From Anaplasma ovis str. Haibei (lineage in GTDB: Bacteria > Pseudomonadota > Alphaproteobacteria > Rickettsiales > Anaplasmataceae): DNA of 64,000 nt. The stretch spans positions 1 to 64,000 of the forward strand of contig NZ_CP015994.1 in assembly GCF_002214625.1 (NCBI RefSeq), given 5' to 3'. Shown here piece after piece: positions 57,643-64,000 of this stretch (position 1 is the first letter of the stretch; every line of letters begins with the position of its first letter). A program made the position numbers and the translations under genes. A model generated the notes under the pieces. That model was not told the DNA's origin, did no database searches, and saw only the letters and a list, made by a program, of their open reading frames with translations.

Positions 57643-58902
57643 ATGAAATGCGTCTGGTCCGAGTGCAGAGGGGATGTAGTGTTGGCTGAGGTGCTGCCCA
57701 GGGCGATTGGTGCAATGGTGATGCTTTCTGTAGTGTTAGGGGCCGCACAAGTTGCCCGTGCTGGTGATGGAGTCACAACCGTGGGCCGTGACGTGTTGCA
57801 AGTTACTGTGAAGGAGGGTGACAGCGTTATTGGTGTGTTGCGTGACGCAGGTGTTCAGGTGGTTGAGGCCATTGCTGCCGCGAAATCTCTGAGCGAAGTG
57901 TACAACATTGATAGGATAAATGTCGGAGACAAAATCAACGTTGGAGTGAGCAACTCAGGCTCGGTGCACTTCGTGTCGGTCAACCCCGCGCGCTCCCTAT
58001 ACAGCTTTGAGGCACGCAGAGACGAGGCTGGTAGGTATAGTGCTAGAGTCGCAAATAACGTTCAAGAAGTTAGGGTTATGAGAGTTTCTGGCCCGGTGGA
58101 AAAGTCCTTTTTTGCATCTGCAATTGAGGGTGGACTATCTGATGCCATGATTATGCAGTTGGTATCCATATACGGTAACCGAGTAGATTTAGACAAAATT
58201 CCCCAAGGCAGCTGGCTTGATGTACTATTTGAAAGGTTTTTCAACGATAAGGGTGATTTAATAGCCGATGGAAATGTGCTCTACACGGCCTTGGTTATTG
58301 ATGGGCGCAATGGAAAACAGACGCACCTCAAGCTTTACAGGCATCTTATGAAAGATGGTACGGCCAGATACTGTGATAGCGAAGGACGTAGCCTAGGGAG
58401 GAGTATTTTTGAGCATCCCATAGGTGATGGCGGCACGTTTCGTGTATCGTCAAAGTTTGGTACTAGAAAACACCCGATACGTGGTTATAGCGGATTCCAT
58501 AAGGGGGTCGATTATGCGGCGCCTTTGGGAACTCCGGTTAGGGCTGCGGATAGTGGTATAGTAGAATTTGTAGGAACGAAAGGCACCTATGGTGGCTATG
58601 TCCGCATACACCACAGGAATAACTATTCCACTGCCTATGCCCATCTAAGCGAGATTAGAGCAGAATTGGTCAAGGGGTCTAAAGTAAAACGTGGGCAGGT
58701 GATTGCGTATGTAGGAAGCACGGGTTTATCAACAGGGCCGCACCTACACTACGAGGTGCTGTATAAGGGCAAGCATGTTGATCCCCAGAAGGTTGGCATA
58801 GAGAAAGTTGTGGTGGAGCTCCCGCAGGAGGAGGGCCTCCCATTTAAAGAGACCGTTGCCAACATGGATAGCATGTTGCGCGGGGATTACCGGGAAAATT
58901 AG
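57643..58902 (+). CDS. M23-family peptidoglycan peptidase with LysM-like domain
   Basis: 419 residues. N-terminal hydrophobic segment (about 19-38), a LysM/OapA-like stretch (VTVKEGDSVIGVLRDAGV), then the M23 domain with HKGVDYAAP and HLHYEV, the zinc ligands. Cleaves peptidoglycan cross-bridges (MepM type). Divergent from the M16 gene, about 150 bp apart. Confidence 0.92.
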   Translation: MKCVWSECRGDVVLAEVLPRAIGAMVMLSVVLGAAQVARAGDGVTTVGRDVLQVTVKEGDSVIGVLRDAGVQVVEAIAAAKSLSEVYNIDRINVGDKINVGVSNSGSVHFVSVNPARSLYSFEARRDEAGRYSARVANNVQEVRVMRVSGPVEKSFFASAIEGGLSDAMIMQLVSIYGNRVDLDKIPQGSWLDVLFERFFNDKGDLIADGNVLYTALVIDGRNGKQTHLKLYRHLMKDGTARYCDSEGRSLGRSIFEHPIGDGGTFRVSSKFGTRKHPIRGYSGFHKGVDYAAPLGTPVRAADSGIVEFVGTKGTYGGYVRIHHRNNYSTAYAHLSEIRAELVKGSKVKRGQVIAYVGSTGLSTGPHLHYEVLYKGKHVDPQKVGIEKVVVELPQEEGLPFKETVANMDSMLRGDYREN

Positions 58903-59139
58903 CCGCGGGGGGGTGGCTGCATTGCTGATCCACATTTGTGCTTTAATGTGTCGGAGCTAGCATAGGCCTGTGGGTGCGCCGAGCAGTGCACATGGCCAGG
59001 GCCCGTGCTACGTGCTGGTGTGTCTCTGCGATTGGTGACAATGGTGCATTAGTCTTACCCATTGGTGTGGCCTAGATTGGCTTGCGGCCTCATTTTCGTT
59101 GACTGTAGAACGCATAAGCGCTAGACTCCAGGGTGTTTC

Positions 59140-60612
59140 GTGAGTTTTCGTACTGCGCATAGCGAGGCCCTGGCCGGGCTTATAGCGTTGAGGGGGAGGA
59201 TTGCTCTTTTGCTGAAAGGAATTAGGAAAGTCTGTATTTCCGGTCGCGAGGTGTGGCCCATTATCGAAGGAGGTAAGGGGATTGGAGTCAGCGACGGGAG
59301 AAGTGCGGGGGCCTTTGCCGCTGCTGATGCTGTGGGTACGTTTTCCTGTGCTAGTCCCGCGCTTGTGGATAGCAACGGGGAGCACGTGCCGTTGGTATAT
59401 AGAGGAAAAACCAGAGGGGAACGCAACCGGGAGTTGATACGCTACAGCATAGAGGCCGGTATAAGCCAGGCGCGCATCGCACACGATGTATCACAAGGGC
59501 GTGGCAGGGTGCACATGAACGTTCTGTGGGAAATGGGCAACGTTAGCGAGGTGCTGTACGGGGTGCTAGAAGGCGCCAAAGGCCTGATTCACGGCGTAAC
59601 GTGTGGTGCTGGTATGCCATACAAATTGGCTGAGGTGTCGATGCAGTGCGGGGTCTACTACTATCCCATAGTCTCTTCTGCTCGCGCTTTTAGGATTCTA
59701 TGGACGCGCGCGTATCGCAAATTCCCCAAGGAGCTACTGGGTGGTGTGGTGTATGAAGATCCGTGGCTTGCCGGAGGGCACAATGGGCTCAGCAACAGTG
59801 AGGATCCGAACGTGCCTCAAGATCCGTTTGACAGAGTGGCGGAGATTAGGTCTTTCATGAACGAAGCGGGTCTTTCTGAAGTTGTTCTGATAATGGCCGG
59901 AGGGGTGTGGCACCTGAAAGAGTGGGAAACGTGGCTAGATAATGCCAAAATAGGCCCAGTAGCGTTCCAGTTCGGTACAAGACCTCTGGTTACGGAGGAG
60001 AGTCCAATTTCGATGTTTTGGAAAAAGAGACTGCTTTCCCTCGAGGTTGGGGACGTACTACTTAACAAATTCAGTCCCACAGGGTTTTACTCTTCTGCTG
60101 TTAGGAACGAATTTTTGCGTGAGCTGCAAGAGCGTAACGAGCGCCAGATTCCCTTCAGTAACGAGCACAGGGATGACTTTGTGGTTGCCGTAAAATTTGG
60201 CCCCAGGGGGCGAGATATATACGTCACGGCCTCTGATAAAGAGCGTGCTGATGCTTGGACTGCCTCTGGCTATGACACCATGCTAAAAACACCAAATGAC
60301 ACGGTAATTTTTGTTACCGAAAAAAAGGCCCGTGAAATACGGGAGGACCAAATAGGTTGTATGGGGTGCTTAAGCCACTGTAAGTTCAGCAATTGGAAAG
60401 ACCATGGCAACTACAATACTGGGGAAAAGCCAGATCCGAGGAGCTTTTGTATTCAAAAAACACTGCAGAACATCATTCGCAAGGGCGATTGTGACAGGGA
60501 ACTGATGTTTTCTGGGCATAATGCGTACAGGTTCGGTAAGGATGAGTTCTACAAAGGTGGGTACATTCCAACTGTGCAGGAACTGGTTGATAGAATACTC
60601 AGCGGCTACTGA
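59140..60612 (+). CDS. Nitronate monooxygenase-like FMN enzyme with C-terminal Cys cluster
   Basis: 490 residues (GTG start). TIM-barrel NMO/2-nitropropane dioxygenase features: GVTCGAGMPYKLAE, SSARAFRIL, MAGGVWHLKEW and FQFGTRPLVTEES. After about residue 340 there is an extra ~150-residue domain with C-x2-C-x3-C (GCMGCLSHC) followed by a further Cys 25-30 residues later. This looks like a metal or Fe-S site, unlike ordinary NMOs (about 320-370). Role unknown. Confidence 0.8.
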   Translation: MSFRTAHSEALAGLIALRGRIALLLKGIRKVCISGREVWPIIEGGKGIGVSDGRSAGAFAAADAVGTFSCASPALVDSNGEHVPLVYRGKTRGERNRELIRYSIEAGISQARIAHDVSQGRGRVHMNVLWEMGNVSEVLYGVLEGAKGLIHGVTCGAGMPYKLAEVSMQCGVYYYPIVSSARAFRILWTRAYRKFPKELLGGVVYEDPWLAGGHNGLSNSEDPNVPQDPFDRVAEIRSFMNEAGLSEVVLIMAGGVWHLKEWETWLDNAKIGPVAFQFGTRPLVTEESPISMFWKKRLLSLEVGDVLLNKFSPTGFYSSAVRNEFLRELQERNERQIPFSNEHRDDFVVAVKFGPRGRDIYVTASDKERADAWTASGYDTMLKTPNDTVIFVTEKKAREIREDQIGCMGCLSHCKFSNWKDHGNYNTGEKPDPRSFCIQKTLQNIIRKGDCDRELMFSGHNAYRFGKDEFYKGGYIPTVQELVDRILSGY

Positions 60613-60696
60613 AAATCGAGTTCCTGCCACCCGTGCGTGAGGAGGCGTACTACGCACCACTTTTTTCTCCGGCCTTGTGTGCCTGCTTTGCGGTAC

Positions 60697-61317
60697 CTAT
60701 TCCATAGTTTCATTGTTGATCCTGTTGTCCTTTAGCAGGGATTCCAGGTATCTGGCTATAAGATCTGTTTCTATGTTTATCTCGGTATCAGCCTTGATAT
60801 ATTGAAATGTTGTATGGTTCCATGTATGCGGAATTACATTAACCACGAACAACCCACTGCCGGAGGAGTTTACAGTCATAGAAACGCCGTCCAGTGCTAT
60901 TGAGCCCTTGCGGGCTATGTACTTAGTTAATATTTCGTCGCAGCTTACCATAAGGGTATAGGAACCGGCAATTTGAACAACAGACTCCACCCTTCCCACT
61001 CCGTCAACGTGCCCCTGCACCATATGGCCATCCATGGGGTCACCCATCCTTAACGGCAGCTCAAGGTTCACCTTGGTACCCGCATTCCAGTGCTTCAGGT
61101 TGGTGGCTCCTAAGGTTTCCTTAGATACATTCACGGTAAAACCGCTACCCTTGTCCACCACCGTTAGACAAACACCGGCGCAGGCGACCGAACCACCCAC
61201 GTCCACTCTTGCTAGGAGGTCTTTATCTTCCACGCTTAGCCGCACTGCTACGTCACTATCTTCGGATGGTGACACCTCCTCAACGACACCCACAGCTGCC
61301 ACGATCCCGCTGAACAT
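60697..61317 (-). CDS. ribE: Riboflavin synthase alpha chain
   Basis: 206 residues (ATG at 61317 after GGGGG). Begins MFSGIVAAVGVVEEV and shows two lumazine-binding repeats (about 1-95 and 96-195: VACAGVCLTVV, IALDGVSMTVN). Makes riboflavin from two lumazines. Confidence 0.95.
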   Translation of the reverse strand: MFSGIVAAVGVVEEVSPSEDSDVAVRLSVEDKDLLARVDVGGSVACAGVCLTVVDKGSGFTVNVSKETLGATNLKHWNAGTKVNLELPLRMGDPMDGHMVQGHVDGVGRVESVVQIAGSYTLMVSCDEILTKYIARKGSIALDGVSMTVNSSGSGLFVVNVIPHTWNHTTFQYIKADTEINIETDLIARYLESLLKDNRINNETME

Positions 61318-61602
61318 AAAACCCCCAGCCTACCAGGAACCTACACCAAACCCCCGGCGTGACCAGCACCTAGGGTTGAGCAACGCCGAGCAGTCTACCA
61401 CGTTCTTGTATCCGCACAGGGAGCACTTGTCAACCTTACGATTAATCTTGTGCGATTGGGCAAGTATGTGCAGGTAACACAGGTGATTGTGCCTTTTGGG
61501 CCCCGTTATCGGTGGTGAGCGCAGGCTGTAGGTACGTCGCGTTCAAGCTGTTGTGTGGGGTTGCGCACAATGTGGGCAGGCATTCGGAACATGTAATTAA
61601 CG
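61318..61602. other. Intergenic region, no gene seen
   Basis: 285 bp between ribE and mfd, both on the minus strand, so it holds the ribE promoter side and the mfd 3' flank. No convincing gene. Confidence 0.4.
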
Positions 61603-64000
61603 TCACTGTGCTGTGGAAGGCCCTACAATCTGGCTATCGGGGCCGCAGATTTGTGCAGCAGTCATACGCGTGAGGTGGGACAATATGTATTCCAGTATTT
61701 GATTCTGCGATGCCTTGGGCACTGACATCCTGACGCTGTGGTCGTATATCGTAAAAATATCGTGGTTGTCTACTACATGTTTCAACATTCCCGCATGCGC
61801 TGCTGCACCGTGCGACAGCGAAAATGTGACGTGCCGCTTCACCTGTGTGACCTCTTGTATGCTGAGTGTAGAGCAAAGCTGTTTGATGCGCATTACATTC
61901 AGCAAATTCATAACCTCTGGTGGTGGTGCGCCGAATCTGTTTACTAGTTCGACAAAGCAGGTATCTGCTTCCTCCGCGGTTTTCAAGCTACTGATTTTTT
62001 TATACACCCTTATGCGCAGGTCTAGCTCCCTGATATAAGACTCAGGAATCCTGATATTCGCATCTACGACTACTTTTGCGCTGTGACAACCCGCAGGTGT
62101 GTATGGTTTCTCCTGGCACGCGGCTATGGCTTCTTCCAGCATTTTATGATACAGCTCAATCCCAACTTCCTTTATGTTGCCAGACTGCTCCTCCCCTACA
62201 AGATTTCCAAAGCCGCGCATATCCATATCTTGTAGGGCTAAGGCAAAGCCCGACCCAACGCTATTTAGGGACCTTACCGCTTCTAGCCTTTTTATGCCGG
62301 GTGAGTTGGGCAACGCATTCTTTGACGTTATGAAGTAGGCGTAACCCTTTAAGGTGCTCCGACCCACTCTTCCCTTGAGCTGATACAGCTGTGCCAAGCC
62401 GAACATGTCCGCATTGTGTACTATTATGGTGTTGGCGAAGGGTATGTCTATGCCACTTTCGATGATGGATGTTGTCAGAAGGACGGAAAACTTTCCATCG
62501 AAAAAGTCATTCATAATCTTGTCCAACGCCTTGGTAGATGTTCTGCCATGCGCTACCTCAACCTTCACATCTGGGACCAATTTTTGTAGATCTTCTAGCA
62601 CGCCGTCGATGTCGGAAATAAACGGGCAGGTGAAAAACACTCTGCCGCCTCGGTTGACCTCGTCTAGAATTGCGGTTTTGATTATATTGCCATCGTACTG
62701 TATGATGGCAATATCCACGGCCATCCTCCCTATGGGTGGGGTCCTCAAAACGCTCAAGTTCTTTATCCCGGAGAGTGACATGTGCAGTGTTCTGGGAATT
62801 GGTGTTGCAGATAAGGATAGCACGTGCACGTCGTGTCTGAGCTTTTTTAGTTGTTCTTTCTGTTGTACGCCGAAATGTTGTTCCTCATCGATAATTAGCA
62901 AGCTTAAGTCTAAAAATCTTATATCTTTTGCAAGAAGCGCACTTGTACCTATGATTATATTGATGTTCCCGTCCTCCAGCGCCTTTTTTACCTTAGACTT
63001 TTGCGTGGCGGATGATCGTGAAAGTTGTTGAACATTGATGTCGTAGTTTTGAAATCTCTCTCTAAATGCTGCAAGATGTTGCCTGCATAGCAGGGTCGTA
63101 GGGACTATCACGGCAACCTGCCTGGTTGGATCTTCGTTTATGACTAAAAATGCCGCGCGCAGCGCGACTTCTGTTTTTCCAAATCCCACGTCGCCACATA
63201 TGAGTCTATCCATCACCTTGCCGCTGGCGAGATCCTCTTCAACTTCTGATATCGCTTTGATCTGGTCTTCGGTTTCTATGTACGGAAACTCTTTACAAAA
63301 ATCCAAGTACCTTTGATTCGCGAGAAACTTGCTGCCCTCCGCGAGTACGCGCATAGCTTCTGAGCGTAACAACGTTTGAGCAATGTCTTTAATACGTTTC
63401 TTGAGTTTGGCGCTGCGTTCCTGCCATGAGGTGCTGCCGAGTTTATCCAAGACGACGTCGGTATTAGTACCGTACTTTGTGATCAAGTCTATATCTTCTA
63501 CCGGCACGAAGAGTTTGTCATTATTGCGGTAGAGGATCTCAACAAAATCGTGTGAGTTTCCGCACACACTGAGCGTGCGTAGCGCATTAAATATGCCAAT
63601 GCCGTAGTCCTTGTGTACTACCACATCTCCTACCGCAAAGCAGGTGTCTTCGCTGACTACCGTGCCAGAGGAGCGACCGGCAGCACACTGGCGTTTCAGC
63701 AGGCTGTACTCTGTGATCACGATAAAATCGTGGGTTACAACACTGCAACTTGTTAGTAGCACGGCCGCGTTGAACAAGTCTAGAGAACCTGCATACTCAT
63801 GCACTCTGGATATGTGTATGCCATGCGCTCTAAACTTATCTATGAAATATAGCAGTGATCCTTCAGAATAACAGGCGAGGATTAGAGTCTTATGTGCGGA
63901 GTTAATGTAATCAGTGGCCACCGCGAATACATCAGCCTTTTGTTCTTGTGCTAGCAACCTGAAATTTGGCACAGCGCTGATATTGCTAGAAGAGCATCTG
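61603..64000 (-). CDS. mfd: Transcription-repair coupling factor Mfd (N-terminus outside window)
   Basis: The frame is open to the window edge, so the N-terminal ~340 residues are missing. Visible: CarD-type RNA polymerase interaction domain (VGDVVVHKDYGIGIF), helicase motifs ICGDVGFGKTEVA (Walker A) and DEEQHFG, SATPIPRTLHM, TSIIESGIDIPFANT, and the C-terminal TRCF domain (SYIRELDLRIRVYKK). Removes stalled RNA polymerase and recruits UvrA. Confidence 0.96.
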   Translation of the reverse strand, partial: RCSSSNISAVPNFRLLAQEQKADVFAVATDYINSAHKTLILACYSEGSLLYFIDKFRAHGIHISRVHEYAGSLDLFNAAVLLTSCSVVTHDFIVITEYSLLKRQCAAGRSSGTVVSEDTCFAVGDVVVHKDYGIGIFNALRTLSVCGNSHDFVEILYRNNDKLFVPVEDIDLITKYGTNTDVVLDKLGSTSWQERSAKLKKRIKDIAQTLLRSEAMRVLAEGSKFLANQRYLDFCKEFPYIETEDQIKAISEVEEDLASGKVMDRLICGDVGFGKTEVALRAAFLVINEDPTRQVAVIVPTTLLCRQHLAAFRERFQNYDINVQQLSRSSATQKSKVKKALEDGNINIIIGTSALLAKDIRFLDLSLLIIDEEQHFGVQQKEQLKKLRHDVHVLSLSATPIPRTLHMSLSGIKNLSVLRTPPIGRMAVDIAIIQYDGNIIKTAILDEVNRGGRVFFTCPFISDIDGVLEDLQKLVPDVKVEVAHGRTSTKALDKIMNDFFDGKFSVLLTTSIIESGIDIPFANTIIVHNADMFGLAQLYQLKGRVGRSTLKGYAYFITSKNALPNSPGIKRLEAVRSLNSVGSGFALALQDMDMRGFGNLVGEEQSGNIKEVGIELYHKMLEEAIAACQEKPYTPAGCHSAKVVVDANIRIPESYIRELDLRIRVYKKISSLKTAEEADTCFVELVNRFGAPPPEVMNLLNVMRIKQLCSTLSIQEVTQVKRHVTFSLSHGAAAHAGMLKHVVDNHDIFTIYDHSVRMSVPKASQNQILEYILSHLTRMTAAQICGPDSQIVGPSTAQ

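Overview
The window is a piece of an Anaplasma chromosome (Rickettsiales, Anaplasmataceae), from the A. marginale / A. centrale / A. ovis group. The call rests on a complete msp4 gene (33530-34381, minus), msp2- and msp3-type surface antigen cassettes, several VirB2 pilin paralogs, a lone VirB9, and a 23S-5S rRNA unit with no 16S or tRNA next to it. I cannot settle the species from sequence alone. Between the antigen loci the gene content is ordinary alphaproteobacterial housekeeping, with short spacers.

Layout. (1) 207-10487: a divergent pair of giant genes, a collagenase-like (M9) zinc peptidase on the minus strand and a 1984-residue protein made of four ~478-residue repeats on the plus strand. 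They share a small module and look like one system of unknown job. (2) 10517-12100: tRNA-Ala, nrdR, an NDUFA12-type complex I subunit, mlaD. (3) 12315-20605: antigen/pilin locus I. It holds an intact Msp2/P44-superfamily outer membrane protein gene, a virB2 remnant with an internal deletion, three tandem msp3 pseudogene cassettes on the minus strand, two intact virB2 paralogs, and a virB2-leader/Msp2 chimera cut off exactly at the rho stop codon. (4) 20512-28924: rho, a DUF1013 regulator, rpmI-rplT-pheS, a pteridine-reductase-like SDR, glmU, rpsP, and a ProP-like MFS transporter. (5) 28928-30400: locus II, a 5'-truncated copy of the locus I outer membrane protein gene carrying a different hypervariable patch, followed by degenerate virB2 tails that run up to recA. 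(6) 30566-34381: recA, pyrE, a ThiF/MoeB-type E1-like gene, msp4. (7) 34673-38338: locus III, a virB2 paralog, tail-repeat arrays, and msp2 fragments on both sides of a fourth msp3 cassette. (8) 38506-64000: AEC transporter, NDUFS4-type subunit, xseB, trxA, virB9 paralog, pdhA, alpha/beta hydrolase, 23S-5S, guaB, rpmE-nadK, fabD-tmk, MFS transporter, Tim44-like protein, secB, DsbA-like protein, a 255-bp tandem duplication, M16 peptidase, M23 peptidase, nitronate-monooxygenase-like enzyme, ribE and most of mfd.

How it fits together. The accessory biology is recombination-driven surface variation. Promoterless msp2/msp3 cassettes and the truncated outer membrane protein copy are suited to be gene-conversion donors, virB2 paralogs differ mainly in their tails, and recA sits beside this repeat-rich DNA. 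The best candidate for an undescribed system is the divergent M9 peptidase / four-repeat pair. The second is a small gene-conversion locus formed by the 12315 gene and its truncated partner 16 kb away.
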